A DNA stretch of 17,399 nt from Pilaira anomala. Taxonomy: Eukaryota; Mucoromycota; Mucoromycetes; Mucorales; Mucoraceae. Below, piece by piece: positions 1 to 8,392 of this stretch. Under the pieces are notes generated by a model. That model made no database searches, was not told the origin of the DNA, and saw only the letters and a program-made list of their open reading frames with translations. The stretch is from contig JAIXMQ010000176.1 of assembly GCA_025716855.1 (NCBI GenBank), forward strand, positions 1 through 17,399. The letters run 5' to 3'. Positions within the stretch are counted from its first letter, which is position 1. Each line of letters starts with the position of its first letter. The position numbers and the translations under genes are program-made.

Positions 1-2320
1 AAATATTTTAAAACATAAACAAAGACTTTCACATGTATTAAGTGATCGCATCAATCGTGTTATCACAACTGAAAACTATAGCATTTTTTATTGTTTTAAA
101 GGAATTCTTCTTTAATATTGTTCAATTCAGTTTATTCGAATCTTTTTTTTTGTACTTGGTGCTATTGCTGATTTATAGAGTCAAGATATTTATCAGGTAA
201 TAATAACAAATAAGACTAAAACTTTATTTGTAGCTATTTTATTTTTGTATTACAGCACCCAATCTTCAACACATTATATTCATTAAGATATGTCACATCT
301 ATTTATTGTTAAAAAGTATTACGATTTTATAGGTAAAAGCAAAAAAGAACAATTTTTTTTTACTTAAAAAGTTAGCCTTTTACACTTATGTAATAAAGAG
401 CTATTTTTTTTTTTTTTGAGGTGATAACAAAAAATATTAACATTTGAATACGCTCATTCATTAAAGTCACAATGGGTATACATTTCAAGTCTTTTAATAT
501 ACGAGTAAATGTTCAATGGGGGTTAGTTATGCTCTATTTAACCAAACTATGAGTACCAGAAAACGTTTGATTAAGACATAACCAAACACATAAAGCTTGC
601 TTATTCGAGATGATATGTATATTCAGCTACGTAATTCACATATATATATTCTTGCCGAAAGTTTTACCAAGAGAACATAGGTACTTATTACAAGTATACA
701 AGTTTGAGTCCCATAATTCTTGAATTTATTATCGCCTTAAAAACACGTTGCTGGAAAAAAAAAGAAAAAATTGGGCCCTACCTATAAAGCTTAATGTTAT
801 ATTATTTTATGAAAATTCACTAGCTTTGAATCTTCAGCAGGTATAATTTTTATTTACTACCGCTGTCTTGTTATTTTAGAGACTTGGTTTTAAAGTAAAG
901 CAAGAAAAAATACTTACGATTATGTATAAATGATTCATACATCTTAAATGTATCAAGGGTACCATTTAATTCAGTGGATGTAAATTTAAAGAAAAAGGAG
1001 GATTACTGTAGCATAAACATTTCATGTTATAAGGCTGTTTGAGTATAGTTTATCAATAAGCCTGATCCCTCATTAGATCTTGTTAATTTTTATTTATAGC
1101 GGGAATTACTTGTTATTGTTATAGTAGCTAGCAAACGGACTGTCATTTAACAATAGTTTAAGCCATATGTTATATGTAATTTTTGGTATGTCGTTATTTA
1201 ATTGTTATAATCCGTTTAAATGCTTAGTCTTGTCGCTAAACATTTACTTCAATATATAAATTCTCTTCTGAATTAGATTTGATTCACCCTTAAAATTGGT
1301 ACATATCAAATAAATATATTATTACTTACAGCTCCTGATTAATAAATATCATATATTATATTTCTGTATAATGTAATTTTACATTAGCCGAATTATATAA
1401 TGAACCGAATATGTTTCTTATACATGCTTCCAGTTTGAAAGTGTCATGTTGTAGATTCTTTTTATTTTGTCTTCCTCTTTTTTATCTTTTTTCTTTTTTT
1501 GAAATATAATAATACTTGCAGGAAACATATTTTTTGATTATTGTATATTTGATTATTGGCTATATTTTGTATAAATTATTTTGAATATAATGTAGTAGGT
1601 AGATATATTACACACAAATTTATCTATGTAATGTCCGGGTAGAGTTAGATAATGATTTTACCTTTTTATTTACATTTCATAATATATTGTCAAGTTACTT
1701 GATATATGGCTACAAAAATAGTATTATCTTGTGTTAACAAAAAATTTCTTCAGATTATATATATATATGTATATATATATAATATATGTTATATATGATA
1801 TAGAAAAGTAAAATGGGGTGAATTAATGTAGAATAAAGCAATCCATATCTGAATTAAAACTATTAATGGCTGCAAAAGTGATGTGTAATTAGTAACTGTT
1901 TACATTTGAAAATCAATTTAATTTTAATAAAGAAAGGAGCGTATGACAATAGTTAAATTTGATTTTACTCTGGAACATCGTTACGACTTTGTTTTTATAA
2001 GTATCTTTTTAACTCTAGAAGATGTCTATATCAGAGATTTTAAAAATAAGTTAATTTTTTTTTACATGATATTTCAATTTATTAAAAATAAAAAATTAGG
2101 ATACTAAATATCAGTAAAGAATAAATAAAAAAGCATACAAATAAAAAGTGGTATAATGTAAAGTTAAAAGGATTTAAATGATACATAGCCAAAATGAGCA
2201 TCAGGTATTCTGTGTGCAATTGTTAAGTGTTATCTGAATCTCTTTAAAAAGTTTATTCAAAGAAAAAAAAAGAAAAAGAACAATATAAACTTTTTTTTAT
2301 ATGTACATTACATCTCTCAA
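1..2320. other. AT-rich non-coding stretch
   Basis: This stretch is dominated by A/T runs and has no open frame of useful length on either strand. I found no tRNA boxes, zinc-finger or transposase motifs, and no long repeats apart from the AT microsatellite near 1755-1803. It reads as intergenic or heterochromatic DNA. Short decayed coding relics could be missed by eye. Confidence 0.7.
1755..1803. repeat. AT dinucleotide microsatellite
   Basis: A run of alternating A and T, interrupted by single G residues (TATATATGTATATAT-like), covers almost 50 bp. It is a simple repeat able to form cruciforms. No function is implied. Confidence 0.8.
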
Positions 2321-2328
2321 TGGTTATA

Positions 2329-2396
2329 GGTAGCTTACATAAGATTTTATTTTAACGAATTACTATATAAGGCAGCTACCCAAAGAGGAAGCTACC
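2329..2396 (+). promoter_or_regulatory. TATA-like box within a short inverted repeat
   Basis: TATATAAG (2364-2371) lies between the 8-bp inverted arms GGTAGCTT (2329-2336) and AAGCTACC (2389-2396). A partial direct copy of the right arm, GCAGCTACC, ends at about 2380. The box is followed by the 121-bp duplication and then a pyrimidine-rich tract with AATAAA at 2741. That order is what a small transcription unit or an LTR would show, but I found no TG...CA ends or target duplication around it, so a promoter function is only inferred. Confidence 0.3.
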
Positions 2397-2401
2397 ATAA
2401 T

Positions 2402-2643
2402 AAAAAAAAAGGCTGACGTAGGTCCTGTTCTTGTGGCACAAAATAAAATTTAAGCAGGGAAACTCAAGGTGGACAACCTGCTAAAAGAGGCAATTGTAAA
2501 TTAAACGTACATAAAAGATATTAAAAAAAAAGGCTGACGTAGGTCCTGTTCTTGTGGCACAAAATAAAATTTAAGCAGGGAAACTCAAGGTGGACAACCT
2601 GCTAAAAGAGGCAATTGTAAATTAAACGTACATAATAGATATT
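2402..2643. repeat. Tandem duplication, two 121-bp units
   Basis: Unit 1 (2402-2522) and unit 2 (2523-2643) are head-to-tail copies, each starting with nine A residues followed by GGCTGACGTAGG and ending in GATATT. I see a single difference (CATAAAAGAT versus CATAATAGAT), so the duplication is recent. Each unit contains a possible hairpin (AGCAGG pairing with CCTGCT across about 18 nt) and the near-palindrome TTGTGGCACAA. One forward frame of each unit reads a cysteine-containing peptide, C-S-C-G-T-K, then a stop, then ending G-N-C-K-L-N. That weakly recalls zinc-knuckle tails of fungal transposons. Because 121 is not a multiple of three, the copies do not share a frame. Confidence 0.9.
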
Positions 2644-2750
2644 AAAAGAGCTCTTCTGTTTTATTCTCTCTCTTTTCTCTTTTCTTTTTTTTTTATCATC
2701 TCTTTCATCTATTTCTTTTTGTATTATGTATTTCTTTTTCAATAAAAACC
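2644..2750 (+). other. Pyrimidine-rich tract ending in AATAAA
   Basis: After the duplication comes about 90 nt of almost pure C/T (TCTCTCTCTTTTCTC-like), then AATAAA at 2741-2746. This could be the 3' end of a short transcription unit beginning at the TATA-like box near 2364, or simply low-complexity DNA. No coding frame crosses it. From 2750 to 2902 I see nothing recognisable. Confidence 0.35.
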
Positions 2751-3190
2751 ATTCATAACTTATATCTCATATTACAATTAGCATTGTTGAGGATGCTTAT
2801 AGACACAGCTAAATAAATACGTGATCATTGTAGTTAACCGCATTACTTTCTCATAGGTCAATAACATAACAGGTTGTCATATATGGAAAGAGACAGCAAC
2901 AAGAGTTTGTTTAACCTTGCATGAAATTCCGATCAAAGTAACTCGCCAATAGATACGCGTAATTATAACTGAGAAGAATCTAGAATGTAACACAGGAAGA
3001 AGACATTATATCATGTCAAATTATTATCATAACAAAATTATATCATAGCAAATTACATCACATATTTATTATCATCATTATAACTTATAACCAATAATCA
3101 TCATGAACATACTTACCTTTACCATATTTATATACATCTTCTATGATATCAATTGATATCACTTTCCGTATGTTTCCGCTAAAGAAAACA

Positions 3191-3198
3191 TATAAATA
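3191..3198 (+). promoter_or_regulatory. TATA box of the solo LTR
   Basis: TATAAATA lies 284 bp into the LTR and 54 bp before its AATAAA, the usual place for the U3 promoter. Confidence 0.5.
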
Positions 3199-3251
3199 TG
3201 ACCATCATTTAGATAGTTTTCCCCTTGTCTGATTTTATATCTTTCTTTCTA

Positions 3252-3257
3252 AATAAA
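3252..3257 (+). terminator. Polyadenylation signal of the solo LTR
   Basis: AATAAA sits 12 bp before the TG...CA-type end at 3269 and follows a T-rich stretch, as in a typical R/U5 polyadenylation site. Confidence 0.5.
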
Positions 3258-3274
3258 ACTATCGTAACAGAGTT

Positions 3275-3744
3275 TTAACAATACTTTCTTCGTATCTTTT
3301 TATTTCTTTAAGTTTTACCTTTATTCTCTTTCCCATCCAAAACAAGCATATTTGCTTTTAAATCTCACTTTATTTAAAGTACGGCTAAAATGCCACTTTT
3401 ATTATACAAACTTACAGGCTTTACTATCTAGGGGTCAAGGATCTTTCTGAGCAATAAGGTACTCAAATCTACTTTAGGTCTTTAAACTATAACGGCTTAT
3501 GCTAATGCTTCTCCTTCTTGGAAATCAGGAATCTTGGAGTTTATTTCTCACAGCTTAAAGCTGAATATTAATTTTTTAAGGTACATCTTCGACAAATAAA
3601 ACAATTAAAAACATATATAGTAACTTCTTCTTTAAATTTAATACAGTTTATATGTATTTCAATCATCTTATTGTATATCAAGAGTAAATATAAAAATAAA
3701 TCACTCTAAACTACAAAAATTTAATTATCTTTCTTTATTTTAGG
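3275..3744 (+). other. Flank of the DNA transposon with possible decayed exon
   Basis: The GC content rises locally around 3420-3600. The frame 3486-3596 is open for 37 codons and reads protein-like (it includes A-S-P-S-W-K-S-G-I-L-E-F), but it is bounded by stops and I do not recognise it. Further on, 3684-3743 has the shape of a 60-bp intron: donor GTAAAT, CTAAAC as a possible branch site, and a pyrimidine-rich tract ending in TTTTAG. The element at 3747 would have inserted 1 bp downstream of that acceptor. These signs suggest a former gene here, without proof. Confidence 0.25.
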
Positions 3745-3746
3745 TA

Positions 3747-3772
3747 CAGTGCATCTATTCTTAAATCGAAAA
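3747..3772 (+). repeat. Left terminal inverted repeat (26 bp)
   Basis: It begins CAGTGCATCTATTC directly after TA and is the exact reverse complement of 13273-13298. Inside it continues into an AT-rich subterminal region with ACGGAC and GGGTTTAAACTCCG. Confidence 0.9.
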
Positions 3773-3931
3773 TTTTTAAAAAACGGACAAAATCTGAATT
3801 TTAGGGTTTAAACTCCGTCATTAAAAAAAATTTGCTCATTGCGAAAGTTCTAATGTTTTATGATGCTAAACATGAATGAAACACTTTTTAAAATATTAAT
3901 GAGGACTATAATAACGTACAAATATTTTTTT

Positions 3932-6257
3932 TTATTGGTTGAGACGAAGTTTACGATGAGATTTCTGAGCTTTTGAGAACTCCTTCACCAGCTCTACGGC
4001 TTCAGCAGCATTACTTCCTTCGCTATAAGCAGCTACATATCTGAAGCTCTTATTCCAGTATCTTCGGATCAACAAAGGTGGCTCTCCAGGAGGCGAAACG
4101 GCATCCAAGAACGAGTCCAAATTTTTTTCTAAAGACTTGAAATTGTAGTTACAATTCTGTCTTGCGATTTTCTTGGCTGCCCCCAAAACCTTTCAATTGG
4201 GTTACACTCACAATGAAACCTTGGATACAATTCAAAAAGGTGACCTTGTCTAGTAATTGCCTCTTCCAATACGGACTTCTGATGCAAAAAGTCTTGTTGT
4301 TTTGCCATTAAATGAACGGCGCAACAGTCGTCTCGATCCAATCCAATACCACGACAATCTTTGTTTTGACCATTGTATAGGTTTCTCTCTTGTAAGATAA
4401 CCTTTAAACCCTTGAAGTATACCTTGGGCTAAAGAAAATAAAAAAATGTTAGATTTATTTTTTTATTATTTTTTTTAAAATTTTAACTTACAGTTGTTTT
4501 AGCATGAACTAACTCAATAATAGCTGCTCTTTTAACAAGTCGATCCATTGTTGTAAGATTATGAAGTCTTTGGACTTCTGCATAATTGTAGCTTTTTTCC
4601 ACATACATTGATTGCACCTCAGTGATCGTAGTTCTATCAGCACGTATCCTCTGGTAGTAACCATCACAAACTTTAGCATCACTTGTGCTGACTACATGGG
4701 GCAACATGTTCATTCGACTCGCAACAAAAGCATCCTCAGTAAATGCCTTATGATTACTACTTTGATCGAAACAAAAGATAGCAATCATGTCTTGGTGAAT
4801 AAAATTGAACAAGACCATTACCTCCTCCAATTGCTTCAACATGTGCTTACTTGTCCAGTAGCCATCATTTGCCTGCCCAGGGTAAAAAATTGTACGGGAA
4901 GTTACATTCTTTCCATTGATTGTAGCTCGCATTGTACCATGGCACCTACAATGGAATTCAGACACCATTATTGCTTTACCTTGAGACTTGGGAAGGCAGT
5001 AGCTTTCACCCTTTTCCACCCAGGCATGCTTTTGGTAGTCATTACTGTGGAAGGTACTTTCATCGTGAGTTACAAAAACATGCTGTTTTTTGCCTGCAGG
5101 TAACACCTAGGGAAGTTCAACACTGACATCAAGGGGATCATACTCCTGTGTGAGCTTCGAATATTCCATTATTCTTCTTGACCACAACAAGCGATATTCA
5201 ATGACGTCCTCTCTTTCATGACCATCGAAATATACAGCATTGTCTAAAATAATTTTAAATGTTAGCTTCATATTTAATTACTACTATATATTGACTTCAA
5301 TTATTTACTAAGGCATTTAAAATCAAAGCCCCATTGAATGAGTTTTCTTCTAATACATTCGGAAGAAAGAGGATTGGTTGCTACGTTATTCGTGTCGTGT
5401 CCATCATGAAGTTCAGAAAGATCAACAGCGTTAGGAAGAATCACATTTCTTAATTCATTTTGTAAAGCAGGAATGGATCTTTGACTTCTAGGGGCCGATC
5501 GGAACCACTCATTAACCTTTCTCTTGATGTCATTGTCATCAAGGACTGATACTCGCTTGCTATGTTTACCTTGAGCACTTGGTGTGATGTTTCCAGTTTC
5601 CATGTACTCTTTTGCATACTTGATAATCATATTAGTACGGTAATGCGTAGAATTTTCACGCCAGTATTTTTGGGTAGCCATGGATGAAGCAATAGTTTTA
5701 TTAGATCCACCCAATCTAAAAAGGAAGTATTCGTAAACTGCTAAACGCTTGTAGTTTTCAAAGGTTCCCTCAACCTGTTGACTTGACTTTTTATTAATCA
5801 TTGGTAATAATTCTATCGCATTCTTAATTCTATCAAGCTCAGATACTACTGACAAGGGAGCTACTTCTGGAATTGAGAATTCATCTTCTAATGGACCGGC
5901 TTCTTGCATTGAAACATCCGATTTAGAACCAAAGAAACTATGCAAAGTCATGCTTCCTTTAGCCATCTCCTTATTCTGTTGGAGTTTTCTACGCTTATGT
6001 CTATCCGAGAATTCAAGACTACGACGAAATTTTGTATTCTTATCCTTATGTTGAAGAACCTTATTAATGGTTACTTCTACATAAATAAATATTAGATTAT
6101 AAATAAGAGCATTTAATTATATATTGTTAATTTCTTAATAATGCTTACCATTATCATTGTCATTGAAGACCTCCTTTGTAGCAGCTTCTTCACGTCTTCT
6201 TGCAATCTTTTCTTTCATGCTCAATAAATGAATCATTCTTTTGTTATGTCTGCCCAT
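3932..6257 (-). pseudogene. Four-exon DDE transposase (Tc1/mariner-IS630 type), broken
   Basis: Exons run 6257-6149, 6076-5309, 5243-4492 and 4428-3932. Introns of 72, 65 and 63 bp have donors GTAAGC, GTAAAT and GTAAGT, all TAG acceptors, and phases that join exactly. With one missing base restored the gene would encode 708 aa. Seen: a basic N-terminus, a PIP-like MTLHSFF after residue 70, a probable DNA-binding region near 140-240, then the catalytic core: T-H-D353-E-S, C-F-D452-Q-S-S-N-H and N-P-I-E622-R-F-W-G. The tail has R-R-Y and R-Y-V-A-A-Y as in fungal relatives. Two lesions: an in-frame TAG at codon 338 (5109-5107) and a one-base deletion in a G run (plus-strand C5, 4184-4180) just after the catalytic E. 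The product would cut and join the element's ends in the nucleus. Assignment to the superfamily is firm; I cannot name the subfamily. Confidence 0.85.
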
Positions 6258-6361
6258 TGTATAGTTAAAAAGTTTATAAATAAAAATAAAGATAATAGTT
6301 TTTTTTTATGAGAAATAGGCGATATATTTATATTTAAAAAAAATTGAGTAAACACAGAATT

Positions 6362-6465
6362 GACAGCCTTGGATGACAAGTGCTCGTATGATACGTACTC
6401 GTATGATATGTACTCGTATGATATGTATTCATTTGACAGCCTTCGATGACAAGTGCTCGTAAGAT
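6362..6465. repeat. 15-bp minisatellite and 31-bp direct repeats
   Basis: Three tandem 15-bp units of the type TACTCGTATGATATG occupy 6381-6395, 6396-6410 and 6411-6425. A 31-bp sequence starting GACAGCCTT occurs at 6362-6392 and again at 6435-6465 with two differences. A further copy of the 15-bp unit lies on the far side of the LINE (12751-12765), in line with both sides belonging to one split DNA transposon. They may be subterminal transposase-binding repeats. Confidence 0.8.
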
Positions 6466-6829
6466 GTGGTGATCTAGCATAGTAAATAAAGCAGTAAGGT
6501 TACATCCAGATACTGGGATTAAATATCTAATAAAATAGGAAGTTTATTATTGAATCATAAAAACATATAAAAGATAAAGATGTTGATTCACACACTAAAT
6601 TAGTATGAAATATAGAAACAGATAACATACTAGTATAAACTCTATCATGATATCATATATAAAACTCAGTAGTCTGTAAAATAAAGAAATATAAATACCC
6701 TCTCAGATTAGAATAGATACAATCCCTCTCACACTTTGATTCTAAACTTTTTACATTTAATAAACACTTGTAAACAGTCTCAAACTACTTATCTAGTTTT
6801 TATATCTTTTATTTCTATTATCTATTCTC
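6466..6829 (+). promoter_or_regulatory. Region upstream of LINE ORF1 with TATA-like box
   Basis: There is no coding sequence here. TATAAATA at 6690-6697 is followed by pyrimidine-rich blocks (CCCTCTCAG, CCCTCTCACAC) before the ORF1 start at 6830. This could be a LINE 5' UTR and promoter, or residual sequence of the host DNA transposon upstream of its minus-strand gene. The 15-mer ending at 6828 is repeated after the LINE tail, which argues for the second view; the pyrimidine bias, shared with the LINE, argues for the first. Confidence 0.35.
6814..6828 (+). repeat. Candidate target-site duplication of the LINE, left copy
   Basis: TCTATTATCTATTCT here is identical to 12716-12730, which directly follows an A8 tail. 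A chance match in such AT-rich DNA is not excluded. Confidence 0.5.
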
Positions 6830-8323
6830 ATGGCTTCTTCCGCTAATACTCACAAAGGTACCTTTCAAGGTCCGCCTACCCATCATAATAAGAAATCATG
6901 GGCTCAAACTGTCTCTGGAGGAGCTAAAAAGACCTCTAGTATCAGTCGCACGCCTAACCCACTGCCCAACGGTGAATCTGGAACACTCACCACCAGCGCT
7001 GACCCCACAACTCCACCGCTTGATCACTTTTCCTCAGCTCTCGTTCGACCTTTTATTAAGGGCACCGTCGACCACTCCTTATTAATTGACATTACGAATG
7101 TCATTGACGAGAAAAAGAAAACCTTCCTCTCCGCATTCAGAGAATTCTGCGGTGGGCAGGCTCATCTTTGGTCAGTCAGAGACCACTTTCGTCGAGATTA
7201 TAATCGCTGCTATGCCGAAGTTGTAGTTTCACCTTCTAAATATCACTATTTTTTAAATAATTCGACTTTTTCTTTAAGTTCTTTTACCGACACCTTCAGA
7301 ATTTATCCTTCTCTTTCACCTACTGCTGAAATAATGAAAATTTCTCTTACTGGTCTCCCTGATCAGTATGGTCGTCTTTTTGGAGGCACTGAACAATTAA
7401 CCCGTGACATGACTACTAACATGTCTCGATTCGGTACTTTGCTGGATTGTGGTTTTGTTACTGGTGCTAGTGGTGTATATAGTGGTAATGGCTATGCAGT
7501 ACTTTCCACTGATAACACCTCTCCTACCTCTCCCTTTACATCTATCTCCCATAAGCTTCATTGGACTTACACTCCCATTGATTACTCCAAAGAGACTGGT
7601 AACTATAGCGATCGTTCTACTGCAGTTAATGTGCTTGCCACTTGGGCTCAAATGCCACCATACTGCCGTTACTGCCATGCCCCTGATCATTCTATGAATC
7701 AGTGTCAACTTCGTTTAAAGAATATGAGGTGCAATCTGTGTCATGAGACGGGACACATCCGTAAGGATTGTGGTCGTAGAAATGTCCCTAGCACTGACCA
7801 CGCAAAAAAACGTAAAACGACTCAGGCACCTGCTGTCACTAATACCAGTGCACAACCGCCTCGCATTGATCTTACTGCAGGTTCTCCAGAACCCGTAGAC
7901 CCCTCTGTTACGCCTGCCACTACTCCTACTACTGGTCCACCAGACCAAGCTACACCCGATACTACCAACGATGATATTCTCTCATCCACTAATGATGAAG
8001 GTATAAATACTCTTCCTGCTGATACCAGTGTCAACAGCTCTACCGCTACTGTCAATACTACTGCTACTAGCAGCACAACTAGTAATTCCTCTCGTCCCCA
8101 TAGTCTTCGATTACGTAGCCGTTACGAATCAATTGGTCACAGCAGTGAGGCCGATACCGATATGGGCGATATTATACAACAAGCTGACGTTGCGAGAGCT
8201 ATGGATCATAATACTCATGATGAAGTCCTGTCAAGCAAAATGAGGTATTCTGTAAGTCATGTGGACTGTCTGGTCACCAACGTACCAACTCCAATAAATG
8301 TCCCAACAATCCTAAATTTTTAA
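6830..8323 (+). CDS. LINE ORF1, nucleic-acid-binding zinc-knuckle protein
   Basis: The 497-aa product starts MASSANTHKG in the context CTCATGG. A polar N-terminus (1-70) is followed by a folded region (about 70-265) that I cannot match to a named domain. Two CX2CX4HX4C zinc knuckles follow (C279, C282, H287, C292 and C301, C304, H309, C314), then a basic patch K-K-R-K and a long Thr/Ser/Pro-rich tail (330-425). In LINEs this protein coats the element's RNA and joins ORF2p in the ribonucleoprotein. The last 30 or so residues look wrong. In the -1 frame from about 8240, a third knuckle appears (C-K-S-C-G-L-S-G-H, then C after seven residues, 8251-8301) and runs to TAG at 8365-8367. Either a base is missing near 8237-8240 or there is -1 frameshifting. 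ORF2 follows within 30-70 nt. Confidence 0.85.
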   Translation: MASSANTHKGTFQGPPTHHNKKSWAQTVSGGAKKTSSISRTPNPLPNGESGTLTTSADPTTPPLDHFSSALVRPFIKGTVDHSLLIDITNVIDEKKKTFLSAFREFCGGQAHLWSVRDHFRRDYNRCYAEVVVSPSKYHYFLNNSTFSLSSFTDTFRIYPSLSPTAEIMKISLTGLPDQYGRLFGGTEQLTRDMTTNMSRFGTLLDCGFVTGASGVYSGNGYAVLSTDNTSPTSPFTSISHKLHWTYTPIDYSKETGNYSDRSTAVNVLATWAQMPPYCRYCHAPDHSMNQCQLRLKNMRCNLCHETGHIRKDCGRRNVPSTDHAKKRKTTQAPAVTNTSAQPPRIDLTAGSPEPVDPSVTPATTPTTGPPDQATPDTTNDDILSSTNDEGINTLPADTSVNSSTATVNTTATSSTTSNSSRPHSLRLRSRYESIGHSSEADTDMGDIIQQADVARAMDHNTHDEVLSSKMRYSVSHVDCLVTNVPTPINVPTILNF

Positions 8324-8367
8324 TCCCTCACCAACAATCTGAACTTGGTGAATCTATGGAACTCTAG
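8224..8367 (+). other. Out-of-frame third zinc knuckle at the ORF1 end
   Basis: This frame (-1 relative to ORF1) reads F-C-K-S-C-G-L-S-G-H-Q-R-T-N-S-N-K-C-P-N, a CX2CX4HX7C knuckle, and ends at TAG 8365-8367. It opens only after a TGA at 8221-8223, so it must be entered from ORF1. ORF1 passes AAAA at 8237-8240, the most likely point for a lost base or a slip. Confidence 0.6.
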
Positions 8368-8392
8368 TTCCTTTTTTTTATTACTTTTAATT

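Larger units (their letters stand above)
2908..3269 (+). mobile_element. Solo LTR (362 bp) with 5-bp target duplication
   Basis: The segment begins TGTTTAAC and ends GTAACA, giving TGTT...AACA inverted ends. It is flanked by identical 5-mers GAGTT at 2903-2907 and 3270-3274. Internally it has a TATA box TATAAATA (3191-3198), a pyrimidine-rich stretch, then AATAAA (3252-3257) 12 bp before the end, which is the expected U3-R-U5 order of a forward-oriented LTR. It also holds the 18-bp perfect palindrome TGATATCAATTGATATCA (3144-3161). No second LTR or gag-pol remnant lies beside it, so it is most simply a solo LTR left by recombination between the LTRs of a retrotransposon. The superfamily cannot be told. 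Confidence 0.7.

Noticed and set aside
4612..5103. 163-codon open frame on the plus strand
   Set aside because: It is antisense to exon 3 of the DDE transposase, whose minus-strand frame has catalytic motifs and phase-matched introns; the plus frame has no recognisable features.
7397..8076. Several 77-103 codon minus-strand frames
   Set aside because: They lie opposite LINE ORF1, which has two zinc knuckles on the plus strand; compositionally they are shadows of it.
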